A stretch of 64,000 nucleotides of DNA. It comes from Hyphomicrobiales bacterium (GTDB lineage: Bacteria; Pseudomonadota; Alphaproteobacteria; Rhizobiales; Methyloligellaceae). Position numbers and translations under genes: made by a program. Positions within the stretch are counted from its first letter, which is position 1, and the number at the start of each line of letters is the position of its first letter. The stretch is from the NCBI GenBank assembly GCA_021775555.1, contig JAJFHP010000073.1, positions 1-64,000 on the forward strand, written 5' to 3'. Below, piece after piece: positions 9,754-18,677 of the stretch. Under the pieces are notes generated by a model that did not search any database, had not been told where the DNA came from, and saw only the letters and a program-made list of their open reading frames with translations.

Positions 9754-10253
9754 GCCTCCCCCTGCACCATTCCCTCAAATTTCTTCAAAGCACCGGGAAT
9801 GAACTCGACGCCAAGCAGTCGTGCTGGATCAACAGGTCCGGGCAACATGATCTGCCCGGGCGGCACGCGCTGGAAACCAAAGCGCTCGTAATAGGGAAGG
9901 TCACCAACAAGCAACACCAGCGCAAAGCCTTGAGCCTTGGCCAGCTCCAGCCCTTTTTCAATCAGCGCCCGCCCGCATCCCTGACCGGCCCATTTGGGGT
10001 CGACCATCAACGGCCCGAGCAGAAGGGCATCAGAGTGTTCACCAACATTTATTGCGGCAAACCGGATCGACCCGGCCAGTTCATCTCCAACCCATGCGGT
10101 ATGGCTCAGCGCCTTTACCACTGCAGCACTTTCACGGACCCTGTGCGCCGTGCGGGCAAACCGGCCCGGGCCAAAGGCGCGTGCAGCAAGGTCGTTTAAA
10201 GCTTGAACATCTTCGCGGCCCTCAGGGCGCATAAGGAATTCAGGGTTGGTCAT
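9750..10253 (-). CDS. GNAT family N-acetyltransferase
   Basis: A 167-residue acetyl-CoA-dependent N-acetyltransferase of the YhbS-like type. The acetyl-CoA-binding motif A is visible as DPKWAGQGCGRALIEKGL, and YYERFGFQRV near the C-terminus is the typical last strand pair. The gene converges on the MoxR operon and overlaps it by four bases. I chose the ATG at 10253 over an upstream ATG at 10283 because it aligns better with the usual family start. The substrate is unknown. Confidence 0.85.
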   Translation of the reverse strand: MTNPEFLMRPEGREDVQALNDLAARAFGPGRFARTAHRVRESAAVVKALSHTAWVGDELAGSIRFAAINVGEHSDALLLGPLMVDPKWAGQGCGRALIEKGLELAKAQGFALVLLVGDLPYYERFGFQRVPPGQIMLPGPVDPARLLGVEFIPGALKKFEGMVQGEA

Positions 10254-10436
10254 GGGCCAGCACTTACTTGATTTTTCTTTCAACAGCAGGAAGTTTTAAT
10301 CGCGCGGTCCGGCCCAACATACAACTTTGGTGTTTTCCGCACAGGGCTTGCGTGGTTTATGTTGTTCTGCGATTCTACATGAGGGAACTCTGGTGGCTCT
10401 GCGTTAACAAGAACACAAAGCCCACAGGAACAGCAC

Positions 10437-11048
10437 ATGGCCACGGCACCCAAAATCATGATCGTTTATCACAGCTCCTACGGGCATGTGGAGACCATGG
10501 CCTATGCCATGGCCACCGGCGCGCGCGCCGTGGAAGGCGCGGAGGTGCAGGTCCGGCGTGTTCCTGAACTCATGCCTGACGATACCATGCGGGCGTCGGG
10601 CATGAAGGTTGAACAACCGGCGCAAGTGATTTCGCCAAATGATCTGGCAGACAACGACGCCATCATTTTCGGCACGCCAACGCGGTTCGGCAACATGTCG
10701 TCGCAGATGCGAAATTTCCTCGACCAGACCGGCGGGTTGTGGGCGGCAGGCGCGTTGATCGGCAAAGTCGGCTCCGTATTCACCTCCACTGGCACCGGCG
10801 GTGGCAACGAGACCACAATTACCTCGTTCCACAACACCCTGTTGCATCACGGCATGGTCATTGTCGGCCTGCCCTACTCCGCACCTGATCTTGCCGATAT
10901 CTCCGAGGTGCGCGGCGGCTCGCCCTATGGGGCTGCAACCATTGCCGGGCCGGACGGCTCTCGCCAACCCTCCCAGAAAGAACTCAATCTCGCGAGTTTC
11001 CAGGGTCATCACGTGGCTTCTATCGCTCAGAAACTCATCAACGGATGA
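10437..11048 (+). CDS. wrbA: NAD(P)H:quinone oxidoreductase, WrbA type
   Basis: A 203-residue flavodoxin-like FMN enzyme that reduces quinones with two electrons and so limits redox cycling. The phosphate loop [12 protein letters not shown] near the N-terminus and the segment [15 protein letters not shown] around residue 110 are diagnostic of WrbA, as is the length of about 200 residues. An AGGA-type ribosome site precedes the ATG. The next gene starts 22 bases downstream, so co-transcription with the aminotransferase gene is likely. Confidence 0.94.
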   Translation: MATAPKIMIVYHSSYGHVETMAYAMATGARAVEGAEVQVRRVPELMPDDTMRASGMKVEQPAQVISPNDLADNDAIIFGTPTRFGNMSSQMRNFLDQTGGLWAAGALIGKVGSVFTSTGTGGGNETTITSFHNTLLHHGMVIVGLPYSAPDLADISEVRGGSPYGAATIAGPDGSRQPSQKELNLASFQGHHVASIAQKLING

Positions 11049-11070
11049 TCTCACTCACAAGACCAATTCT

Positions 11071-12360
11071 ATGCCCCTCCTGACAGCGTTATCCGTCTCT
11101 GAATTACGCGCGTTCCATGAACGTATTCGCAATGACTATGACGCTTTCTGCGCCCGGGGCCTCAAGCTCGACATGACGCGCGGCAAGCCATCGTCCGAGC
11201 AACTTGACTTGTCAAACGCACTTCTGCGCTTGCCCGACAATATTGATCACCAGCTGAAGGACGGCAGCGATGCGCGGAACTATGGCGGCTCCCTGCAGGG
11301 GATCATGGAAGCAAGAGAATTGTTCTCAGGCGTTCTCGGGGCACCGGCGGAACAAATCATTGTCGGCAATAATGCAAGTCTTGCCCTGATGCATGACTGC
11401 ATTGTCTTCGCGCTTCTGAAGGGCGTGGCGGGTAGCAATAAGCCCTGGGGTAAAGCTCCCAAGATTTCCTTTATCTGTCCGGTACCGGGCTATGACCGGC
11501 ATTTCGCCATCTGCGAGGAATACGGTATTGAGATGATCCCGGTGGAAATGACCGGTGATGGGCCGGACATGGACGAGGTTGAGCGTCTTGCCGAAGACCC
11601 TTGCGTCAAGGGCATGTGGTGCGTACCGAAATATTCAAACCCTTCTGGTGACACTTACAGTGATGAGACGGTTCGCCGGCTCGCCGCCATGAAGACGGGT
11701 GCGCCGGAGTTCCGGTTGTTCTGGGACAATGCCTATGCATTGCACAACCTGACGGTCCCTCGCCGTGAAATCATGAACATCCTTGAGATTTGTGAAGAAG
11801 CGGGAAATTCCGACCGCGCATTCGTTTTTGGTTCCACCTCGAAAATCACTTTTGGGGGCGGCGGACTGGCGTTGTTCGCTTCATCGCCTGCCAATATCTC
11901 GTGGTTGTTGACCAGCATGCAAAAGAGAACGATCGGCGCTGACAAGCTCAACCAGTTGCGCCATGTGCGATATCTGAAAGACATGGCCGGTATGGATCAG
12001 CTGATGGAACTTCACCGCGCTGTCATCCTTCCCAAATTCGAGACTTTCTACGCGGCCTTTGATGAGCATCTCCAGGGCACTGGCGTCGCCACATGGAGCA
12101 AACCCGAGGGTGGTTATTTTATCAATGTCAATGTGCTCGACGGCTGTGCTGCCCGTGTCATAGAGCTGGCAAAACAGGCCGGGGTTGCCCTCGTGCCAGC
12201 CGGGGCGACATACCCCTATGGCAAGGACCCGCGTGACCGCAATATCCGTGTCGCGCCCACTTATCCGGAACTCTCTGAAATCAAGCTGGCAGGTGAAGGG
12301 ATTTCCCTGGCGATCCTTCTCGGCGTGACCGAGAAACTGCTGACCGAACAGGCAAGCTGA
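11071..12360 (+). CDS. PLP-dependent aminotransferase, MocR-type aspartate aminotransferase family
   Basis: A 429-residue fold-type I aminotransferase. The N-terminal LDMTRGKPSSEQLDLS segment is characteristic of the family typed by Pfam Aminotran_MocR, which includes the mycobacterial aspartate aminotransferase Rv3722c. The PLP lysine is in FGSTSKITFGGGG near residue 260, preceded by the DNAYALH aspartate. The open frame extends upstream into wrbA, but the ATG at 11071 gives the natural family start. It is probably an amino-acid:2-oxoacid transaminase; the aspartate preference is inferred from the family. Confidence 0.88.
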   Translation: MPLLTALSVSELRAFHERIRNDYDAFCARGLKLDMTRGKPSSEQLDLSNALLRLPDNIDHQLKDGSDARNYGGSLQGIMEARELFSGVLGAPAEQIIVGNNASLALMHDCIVFALLKGVAGSNKPWGKAPKISFICPVPGYDRHFAICEEYGIEMIPVEMTGDGPDMDEVERLAEDPCVKGMWCVPKYSNPSGDTYSDETVRRLAAMKTGAPEFRLFWDNAYALHNLTVPRREIMNILEICEEAGNSDRAFVFGSTSKITFGGGGLALFASSPANISWLLTSMQKRTIGADKLNQLRHVRYLKDMAGMDQLMELHRAVILPKFETFYAAFDEHLQGTGVATWSKPEGGYFINVNVLDGCAARVIELAKQAGVALVPAGATYPYGKDPRDRNIRVAPTYPELSEIKLAGEGISLAILLGVTEKLLTEQAS

Positions 12361-12363
12361 GCC

Positions 12364-13599
12364 TTACCTCACCGGCCGTCTCGGCGGAGCCCGATAGACT
12401 GGCGGGGGTGTGCGACGGATCACGGGCGGCCGTGGCGCCGGTGCGACTTGGCGGCGTGGAGGCGCTGGCAGTAAATTCAGGTTCCGGCGCGGCTCCCCAC
12501 GGAAATGCAATTTAACCTGCGGTGCACGCAAACGTGTCGGTGCGAAGCTTCCTCGCGTATTGACCGAACCATCAAGAATGATCCGCTCTCCAGCCTGGAT
12601 GCGCGCACGCGCCGGCAGTTGGGTAATTGGAATACGCCCAATGGCCACCCCTCCGGAAATGGCGCGACCCACATAACCCTCAACAGACAGACGCTTCACC
12701 TGCCCGGCAAATGGCCGTGCTGCAAGTTGAGAAATGCGCCGTGCTCGCAACCTGCCACCACTGGCCGTACCAATAATCTGGACATCCTGTCCCGAACCGA
12801 GTGTGGCCGGCCTGCCACCAGGGAGCACATCGATATGCATGCCATTGACGGAGAAGCCGTTGGGGCCTGAAGCCGTCACCCTTCCCCGCAAGACCGCCGT
12901 CTCACCGGGTCCGGTTTTATCAATGCGCGAGGCGGCGATGACGCCATTGGTCCGCCTCAAACCGCTGACGTCGATATGATCGCCAACCGCCAGGTCATTG
13001 ATCGAGATCACCCGCGATCCATTCACAGCGGAAATAACGCCTGATGGAATTTCAATGCGCTGCCCGAACACATATGCCGTGCGACGTGCAAGATCGACCT
13101 TCTCGATTGGCCCGGCCACCTCGTGGCGAACGGAAAGACGGCGTGCCCTCAGACGATTGCCACTACCCTCAGCAACCACTTCGACCACCTGACCGATACG
13201 TAAAGCGTCGGGCCGCATGGTGCGATCCTTGAAGGCAACAGCAAGGTCGGGCGCATAGTCCACCTCAAAGCCGTTGACGAATATGCTGCCAAAGCCAGTG
13301 ATGGTGCCAATGATCCCGGTGCCACCAATACCGGGCGTGCCCGCGGCCTGTCCCGTGCCACCGATACCTGGTGACTTGCCATCCTGTTTGCCCGTGCCGC
13401 CAATGCCCGGGCTGTTTTGGGCAACTGTGATGTTTGAACTGCCCGGCCCGGTAGCCACCGCGTCCGGAGCAATCGGGATAGCAGGAGCCCCGCCGCTTCC
13501 TAGGCCAGACGCACACCCACTGAGCAGAAGTAGAACAAGCGCCACCATCCATCTGCCGAGCAAAACGCGCGTTTGGGAGCTAGCAGAGTGATTATACAT
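12364..13599 (-). CDS. DUF5666 lipoprotein with GIGGTG repeats
   Basis: This 411-residue protein has a signal sequence ending in a lipobox (LLLSGC), so it is probably an outer- or inner-membrane-anchored lipoprotein. A low-complexity stretch with three PGIGGTG repeats follows (about residues 65-105). Several DUF5666-type OB-like repeats come next (GFGSIFVNGFEVD, then GFSVNGMHIDV), and the C-terminus is a proline/arginine-rich tail. The ATG at 13599 overlaps the DUF6502 stop by eight bases; an ATG at 13617 is also possible. Function is unknown. Coupling to DUF6502 is visible from the overlap. Confidence 0.75.
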   Translation of the reverse strand: MYNHSASSQTRVLLGRWMVALVLLLLSGCASGLGSGGAPAIPIAPDAVATGPGSSNITVAQNSPGIGGTGKQDGKSPGIGGTGQAAGTPGIGGTGIIGTITGFGSIFVNGFEVDYAPDLAVAFKDRTMRPDALRIGQVVEVVAEGSGNRLRARRLSVRHEVAGPIEKVDLARRTAYVFGQRIEIPSGVISAVNGSRVISINDLAVGDHIDVSGLRRTNGVIAASRIDKTGPGETAVLRGRVTASGPNGFSVNGMHIDVLPGGRPATLGSGQDVQIIGTASGGRLRARRISQLAARPFAGQVKRLSVEGYVGRAISGGVAIGRIPITQLPARARIQAGERIILDGSVNTRGSFAPTRLRAPQVKLHFRGEPRRNLNLLPAPPRRQVAPAPRPPVIRRTPPPVYRAPPRRPVR

Positions 13600-14425
13600 C
13601 GCCCTGCCCTTCTTCATCCGGACCGGTATAGAAATAGATGCCGAAGGTCATACGCTGGTTGGCACCCGGCAAACCCTTGTCCTTTTCAGCTAGCTCGAAG
13701 GCCTTCTGATTTACCTTCACCAGAGCGTCAGAGCCCAAATCACGCGACAGCCCGGCCAATTCCTCGACAGAGCAAGGGCTGAGCTCTTCGTAATAGACCG
13801 CACGCTCGAGCATGGAAGGCTCACTGCCTAAAAGGTTATGGCTGCTGGCAGCAATATGGTCGCGTAGATTGCGTCCAAAATAATAAGCCAGATCGGCAAA
13901 ATCCTCGCTCGGCACGAATGCAGCCATATCCAGATGCACGAATTCCTCATCATCCACGCGCGCCAGGCCCTGACGCACCCATTCATCAAGAACAGCCCTG
14001 GGGCGGATATCGGTAGAGACTGACTCAACAAGGCTGTCGAAAGACGGATCGCCCTCTTTACCGCCCTGACGGGGCAAGGGCCGGGGCTGCCCGCGCGTAT
14101 CAAGATAATCCGGCGCGCCGGTCCACAAGGAGATCAGATGTGCATTTCGCGATAGCACCGGTGATGGTGCATCGCTGCCCCTCCTGCGCTCGCGCAGCGC
14201 CTTGATGTCCTTGCGGTGTACACCTGTAAGGAGGTTGATACGGCTGTCGGTCTGAGACTTGCCGGGAACAGGAAAGTCATCCTGCGCTACCTCGACATAG
14301 GTTTGCTTCAGCAGACGCGAGAGCGCTGGAAAAGTGACCCCCTTTGCGATGAGAACGCGCACGAGAGGGCGTAAAAGCCGGTGCAGCGCCAGCGTCAATG
14401 CCGGATGTGGTTCGCCTGGCGTCAA
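13592..14425 (-). CDS. DUF6502 family protein, probable DNA-binding regulator
   Basis: The 277-residue protein matches the DUF6502 type. An N-terminal helical block (about residues 8-45, VTFPALSRLLKQTYVEVA) and the segment TDSRINLLTGVHRKDIKALRERR look like a winged helix-turn-helix, so I infer a transcription factor. The start is probably a TTG at 14425. It lies just downstream of a region with three near-identical palindromes, one of them in its own upstream region. This suggests autoregulation and control of the divergent repeat-protein gene. It is cotranscribed with the DUF5666 lipoprotein gene. Confidence 0.7.
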   Translation of the reverse strand: MTPGEPHPALTLALHRLLRPLVRVLIAKGVTFPALSRLLKQTYVEVAQDDFPVPGKSQTDSRINLLTGVHRKDIKALRERRRGSDAPSPVLSRNAHLISLWTGAPDYLDTRGQPRPLPRQGGKEGDPSFDSLVESVSTDIRPRAVLDEWVRQGLARVDDEEFVHLDMAAFVPSEDFADLAYYFGRNLRDHIAASSHNLLGSEPSMLERAVYYEELSPCSVEELAGLSRDLGSDALVKVNQKAFELAEKDKGLPGANQRMTFGIYFYTGPDEEGQGDV

Positions 14426-14452
14426 AGTTTCACTTTCTAAAAATCTACTGTG

Positions 14453-14467
14453 TGGGATGTTTTCCCA
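14453..14467. promoter_or_regulatory. Palindromic operator candidate, site 1
   Basis: The sequence TGGGATGTTTTCCCA is an inverted repeat with 5-bp arms. It lies 28 bases upstream of the DUF6502 start and shares its arms and 15-bp length with two further sites downstream. It is a candidate operator for autoregulation of the DUF6502 gene. Confidence 0.5.
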
Positions 14468-14501
14468 TCCATTTTAGTTCTTGTTTGATAACACATAATT
14501 C

Positions 14502-14530
14502 TTGACATGGGAAATTTTCCCACATAATAA
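14502..14530 (+). promoter_or_regulatory. Promoter with operator site 2 filling the spacer
   Basis: A perfect -35 hexamer TTGACA (14502-14507) is followed by a 17-base spacer and an AT-rich -10 region (TAATAA, 14525-14530). The first 15 bases of the spacer (14508-14522) are a perfect palindrome, TGGGAAATTTTCCCA. A protein bound there would cover the core promoter directly. The promoter reads towards the GPRGG-repeat gene at 14626. Confidence 0.6.
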
Positions 14531-14541
14531 TCTCATTATTG

Positions 14542-14556
14542 TGGGAATTATTCCCA
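14542..14556. promoter_or_regulatory. Palindromic operator candidate, site 3
   Basis: TGGGAATTATTCCCA is a perfect 15-bp palindrome close to the predicted transcription start of the repeat-protein gene. It has the same TGGGA/TCCCA arms as sites 1 and 2. The three centres are 55 and 34 bases apart. Confidence 0.55.
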
Positions 14557-14625
14557 CGTATCTGACGGCTTCGAGCCCCCAGCAGCCCCTGCACCGGAGC
14601 CGCCAGAAAATGAGGAGAGCAAATT

Positions 14626-15102
14626 ATGTGGAACAGACAGGAGACAGATGAAACGGCATTTGGGAAATCCACTCATGCGTCCAGCCGTGTCCTGGCGCTG
14701 GTGGCGCTGATGACCGGGCTTGTCCTGGGCACCGCAACGATTGCACTCGCGGCCCCCGATCCGGACAATAATCCCCCCGGACCGCGCGGCGGTCCCGGCA
14801 CAAATTGGGAGAACCCTCCTGGACCACGCGGCGGGCCCGGCGCATCACCAGACGCCAAACCGTGGAGACCCTGGGTTTGGCGCAAGCTGTTTGACAATGA
14901 CAACAATCCGCCCGGACCGCGCGGCGGACGTGGAACAAACTGGGAGAACCCACCTGGCCCCCGTGGTGGACCAGGTGCGTCACCCGACCCTAAGCCTTGG
15001 CGGCCAAAAGCGTTGAGGAGAATTCATAACGCACAGCATCCGGTGCGCCCGTCCCAATACCGGCGACTCCCCCACCGCGCGAAGGCCATACGACGGCGCT
15101 GA
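14626..15102 (+). CDS. Secreted GPRGG-repeat protein
   Basis: The 158-residue product has a signal peptide (hydrophobic core about residues 22-42, cleavage likely after ALAA). Two tandem 36-residue repeats follow (residues 47-82 and 92-127). Each holds two NPPGPRGG blocks separated by a GTNWE segment, then GASPD and KPWRP. A basic tail ends the protein (ALRRIHN to AIRRR). It is rich in Pro, Gly and Arg and probably disordered outside the cell or in the periplasm. No family is recognised. Expression is likely set by the operator-promoter just upstream. Confidence 0.75.
   Translation: MWNRQETDETAFGKSTHASSRVLALVALMTGLVLGTATIALAAPDPDNNPPGPRGGPGTNWENPPGPRGGPGASPDAKPWRPWVWRKLFDNDNNPPGPRGGRGTNWENPPGPRGGPGASPDPKPWRPKALRRIHNAQHPVRPSQYRRLPHRAKAIRRR
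14764..15006 (+). repeat. Two in-frame direct repeats encoding the GPRGG modules
   Basis: Two 108-base units (14764-14871 and 14899-15006) encode nearly identical 36-residue modules separated by nine codons. Each unit itself contains two NPPGPRGG sub-repeats, giving a nested duplication. Confidence 0.75.
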
Positions 15103-15307
15103 TACACACCCACTGCCTGGTCAGCCCATACCCGGCGGCGCCTGCACATCGTCGCCGGGATCCTTGTTGAGAGCAGGAATTTCTTCCAGCCTTTGTCGCC
15201 ACAGCGCTGTTGTTCTATAGTCATTTGATCGGTGATCTTGTACTAAGTGGGTGGCTTGCATCGGCACATCAGCAAACACGAAGACCCGCGCTCCTTCGGC
15301 GGGCTTG

Positions 15308-16726
15308 ATGTCAGGTTATGATTGGGGAGAGTTCTATTGCGAGATGCAATCGCAGCAGGACCAACCACATCTCACAAGAATTACACAACGGCTCAACGGG
15401 CTCGATATCAGCGCATTGCGGAGGCGCTCGCGCGACGCCGAGCGTGAATTGTTTAATCTCGGCATTACCTTCACCGTCTATACGGACCGGGAGGCCATCG
15501 ATCGTATCCTCCCTTTTGATGTCATTCCGAGGGTCCTTTCAAAACAGGACTGGGCAACGATTGAGACAGGTGTGAAACAGCGCGTGGCGGCGCTCAACCT
15601 GTTCCTCCATGACATCTATCATGACGGGCATATCCTCAAAGACGGCATAATCCCTGAAGCGTTGGTCACTGGTAACAAGCACTACCGCCCGGAAATGAAA
15701 GGGGTTGATGTGCCGAAGGGCACCTATGTGCATATTTGCGGCACCGACCTTGTGCGCGACCAGAAGGGTACATTCTGCGTACTGGAGGACAATGGACGCT
15801 GCCCGTCTGGTGTGTCCTATGTCCTTGAGAATCGTCACCTGATGATGCGCGCTTTCCCGGATCTCGCTGATGGTGTGCCCATTGCCGATGTTGATGCATA
15901 CGGATCGCGTCTGGCCCGCGCCATGTCAAAAGTCGCCCCGCAAAATATGTCGAACCCGACAATCGCCCTGCTCTCGCCCGGCATCTACAACTCCGCTTAT
16001 TTCGAGCATGTCTTTCTGGCACGCGAAATGGGTGTTCAACTTGTCGAGGGGCGGGATCTGCTGGTGGATGACGACAGGGTATTCATGCGCACCACCAGCG
16101 GCAAGCAGCGGGTGGATGTGATCTACAGGCGCATTGATGACGCGTTTCTGGACCCTAAAGCCTTCAGACCTGACAGCCAGCTTGGCGTGCCCGGTATGTT
16201 CGAAGCTTACCGCAAGGGAAATGTGAACCTCGCCAACGCGGTCGGTACCGGCGTTGCCGATGACAAGGCAGTCTATGCCTATATGCCGCGTATTATCCGT
16301 TACTATCTTGATGAAGACCCGATTCTGCCGAATGTTCCGACCAATATCTGTGGTGAGGAGGAAGGCCTTAAAAAAACACTCGACAATCTGGACGAGCTTG
16401 TGAGCAAACCCGTTGGTGAGGCTGGCGGCTATGGCGTTGTAGTCGGCCCTCGTGCCAGCAAGCGGGAGCTTGCCAATCTAAGATCCCTGATAAAAGCCGA
16501 TCCGGGCAATTACATCTCACAGCCGATGGTCGGACTTTCTGTTTCACCCACGTTGATCGGCCGCGCCATAGAACCACGCCATGTAGACCTGCGTCCATTT
16601 GCGCTCACCGGCGAAGACACATGGGTTCTGCCCGGCGGACTGACTCGCGTCGCCATGAAACGCGGATCGCTGATCGTCAACTCATCGCAAGGCGGTGGAT
16701 CGAAGGATACCTGGGTCCTTGTTTAG
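15308..16726 (+). CDS. Circularly permuted ATP-grasp family protein
   Basis: The 472-residue protein belongs to the circularly permuted ATP-grasp (DUF404/DUF407) family. It is inferred to form amide or ester bonds with ATP. Visible conserved blocks are YDWGEFYCEM at the start, FCVLEDNGRCPSGVSYVLENR, DVIYRRIDDAFLDP and GGYGVVVGP. I take the ATG at 15308, since the family begins with this segment; the open frame extends upstream to 15251. It forms an operon with the alpha-E and transglutaminase genes, an arrangement common in many bacteria but of unproven function. Confidence 0.88.
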   Translation: MSGYDWGEFYCEMQSQQDQPHLTRITQRLNGLDISALRRRSRDAERELFNLGITFTVYTDREAIDRILPFDVIPRVLSKQDWATIETGVKQRVAALNLFLHDIYHDGHILKDGIIPEALVTGNKHYRPEMKGVDVPKGTYVHICGTDLVRDQKGTFCVLEDNGRCPSGVSYVLENRHLMMRAFPDLADGVPIADVDAYGSRLARAMSKVAPQNMSNPTIALLSPGIYNSAYFEHVFLAREMGVQLVEGRDLLVDDDRVFMRTTSGKQRVDVIYRRIDDAFLDPKAFRPDSQLGVPGMFEAYRKGNVNLANAVGTGVADDKAVYAYMPRIIRYYLDEDPILPNVPTNICGEEEGLKKTLDNLDELVSKPVGEAGGYGVVVGPRASKRELANLRSLIKADPGNYISQPMVGLSVSPTLIGRAIEPRHVDLRPFALTGEDTWVLPGGLTRVAMKRGSLIVNSSQGGGSKDTWVLV

Positions 16727-17654
16727 TCTGGTTTCACGTTTTGCCGCCAACACCTTCTGGCTGGGCCGTTATCTGGAGCGAGTGGAAAATGTTGCGCGGA
16801 TCCTGCACATCAACGAAACCTATGCGCGGGACAAACCCGAAGGACCCGACTGGCAGCGCGTCCTGGATTTATATTCGGACTCCGAGCGCTTCCACGAAGC
16901 CCATGAAGACGCGAGCGCGCAATCGGTCCTGCAATTCTATATTCGCGACCGCAACAACCCATCCTCTATTGTCTCTTCAATCGTCAATGCACGGGAGAAT
17001 GCGCGTTCTGTGCGCCACCTCATCTCCACCGAAATGTGGACGCATCTGAATATTTTTTACAGCCAATTGTTGAAAATGAAAGCGCGCGAAATCCTGCCCT
17101 CAACGCTCGCCAACACCGCCAATGACATCATACTTAGCTGTCAGACATTCGAGGGTATTGCGGAGGGAACATTCCTGCGCGGCGAACCGTCCTGCTTCTA
17201 CCACCTTGGCAAATATATCGAACGCGCGGACCAGACGACACGCATCCTCGACATTGGATATGCCCTGCTGCCGCTTGGTGAAGGCGATGCTGTGACTTCA
17301 GTTCAGTGGAATGTGCTGCTACGTTCGGTGTCAGGCTATCATGCCTATCGCAGCCGCTACCCATCAGGCACTCGGGTGGAAGATATTGAGCGATTTCTGC
17401 TGTATGATAACGAGTTCCCCCGCGCACTGATGCTCTGCGTCAGCCGCATCACAGACAGGGTTCGCGACCTGGAAAAGCGCCATGGCACCGAGCGGCATTC
17501 GGAGGTGGAACGCACAAGACGGCAACTTGAGTTTGCTCTGGAAACAGGCCCTGGGAATGACCTCACTCCGGAACGGCTGCACGCCTTTCTCGATCGGGTT
17601 CAGATCCATCTGGGCAACGTGACGAATGCCGTGAGCCAAACCTATTTCGGATGA
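16695..17654 (+). CDS. Alpha-E domain protein
   Basis: The 319-residue, mainly helical protein begins with SRFAANTFWLGRYLERVENVAR, the signature opening of the alpha-E (DUF403) family. A second hallmark, CFYHLGKYIERADQTTRILDI, is at about residue 175. The reading frame opens with a GTG at 16695 inside the ATP-grasp gene. A TTG at 16719 that overlaps that stop is an equally plausible start. The family is found with ATP-grasp and transglutaminase-like genes. Its biochemical role is not known. Confidence 0.87.
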   Translation: MDRRIPGSLFSLVSRFAANTFWLGRYLERVENVARILHINETYARDKPEGPDWQRVLDLYSDSERFHEAHEDASAQSVLQFYIRDRNNPSSIVSSIVNARENARSVRHLISTEMWTHLNIFYSQLLKMKAREILPSTLANTANDIILSCQTFEGIAEGTFLRGEPSCFYHLGKYIERADQTTRILDIGYALLPLGEGDAVTSVQWNVLLRSVSGYHAYRSRYPSGTRVEDIERFLLYDNEFPRALMLCVSRITDRVRDLEKRHGTERHSEVERTRRQLEFALETGPGNDLTPERLHAFLDRVQIHLGNVTNAVSQTYFG

Positions 17655-17753
17655 ACAAATGCCACCGGCAGAAGCCACTAGGCAACACCGGACTGAGCCA
17701 CTAAATAACGTATCGATTTTTGAACCAACTGCGATTCGATGGATGTGTATGCA

Positions 17754-18656
17754 ATGCTGCAACGGCTGACCGTCAATCACGAAACGACCTACAAATATCA
17801 GCAGCCGGTCCTGCCGGGGGACCATTACCTGATGTTCCGCCCACGCGACAGCCATGACAGCCGTTTACTGAACGCCACCCTCACGATCGAGCCACAGGCA
17901 AAGCTGCGCTGGCTCCATGACGTGTTCGGCAATTCCGTTACCATTGCCTCATTCGAACAGCCATCGGACAGGCTCTATTTCAAATCGCAGATCGTGATCG
18001 ACCGGTATCCGTTCCCGGCTGTGGAATTTCCAATTGAAGCTTTTGCCCGGACGATCCCTTTCAGTTATCCGCTGGCGGAAATCCCTGATCTTGGCCGCAC
18101 CATCGAACGTCACTACTCGGACCCCGACAGGCTGGTGACCGAATGGGCTCGGCGTTTCCTCCTGCCGCCGGCAGGCTCACATGAGACGGAACCGTTTCTC
18201 CGCGCCCTGAATTCGGCAATCCGTGACGAGTTGCGCTACGAGGAACGCTATAAGCCAGGCGTCCAGTCCCCGGTGGAAACTCTGCAGCGCGGTGCCGGCA
18301 CTTGCCGCGATTTTGCGTTATTGATGATGGAGGCGGTTCGAACGGTTGGATTGGCGGCGCGTTTCGTCAGTGGATATCTCTACGACCCGGCGATTGACGG
18401 CACCCAGAGTGATATTTCCGGTGCGGGATCAACCCATGCCTGGGTTCAAGTCTATCTGCCCGGCGCCGGCTGGGTTGAATTCGACCCTACTAACGCCTCT
18501 TACGGCGGACAAAATCTCATTCCGGTTGCCGTCGCCCGTGAACCCATACAGGCCATGCCGGTCTCTGGTTCCTATGAAGGCGCAGCTGAGGATTTCATTG
18601 AGATGAACGTAAATGTGGACGTGCGCGCGATCCAGATTATGGACCAGGCAGTCTGA
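17754..18656 (+). CDS. Transglutaminase-like cysteine peptidase family protein
   Basis: This 300-residue protein has the transglutaminase/protease triad: Cys in GAGTCRDFALLMMEA, His in STHAWVQVYLP and Asp in WVEFDPTN. The N-terminal bacterial transglutaminase-like domain (HETTYKYQQPV) precedes the catalytic core. No signal peptide is seen, so it is probably cytoplasmic. The ATG at 17754 fits the family start; an ATG five codons upstream is an alternative. Family and context suggest peptide-bond cleavage or formation together with the ATP-grasp partner. Confidence 0.88.
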   Translation: MLQRLTVNHETTYKYQQPVLPGDHYLMFRPRDSHDSRLLNATLTIEPQAKLRWLHDVFGNSVTIASFEQPSDRLYFKSQIVIDRYPFPAVEFPIEAFARTIPFSYPLAEIPDLGRTIERHYSDPDRLVTEWARRFLLPPAGSHETEPFLRALNSAIRDELRYEERYKPGVQSPVETLQRGAGTCRDFALLMMEAVRTVGLAARFVSGYLYDPAIDGTQSDISGAGSTHAWVQVYLPGAGWVEFDPTNASYGGQNLIPVAVAREPIQAMPVSGSYEGAAEDFIEMNVNVDVRAIQIMDQAV

Positions 18657-18677
18657 TCTGAAACCAGGCCGCCTCCT

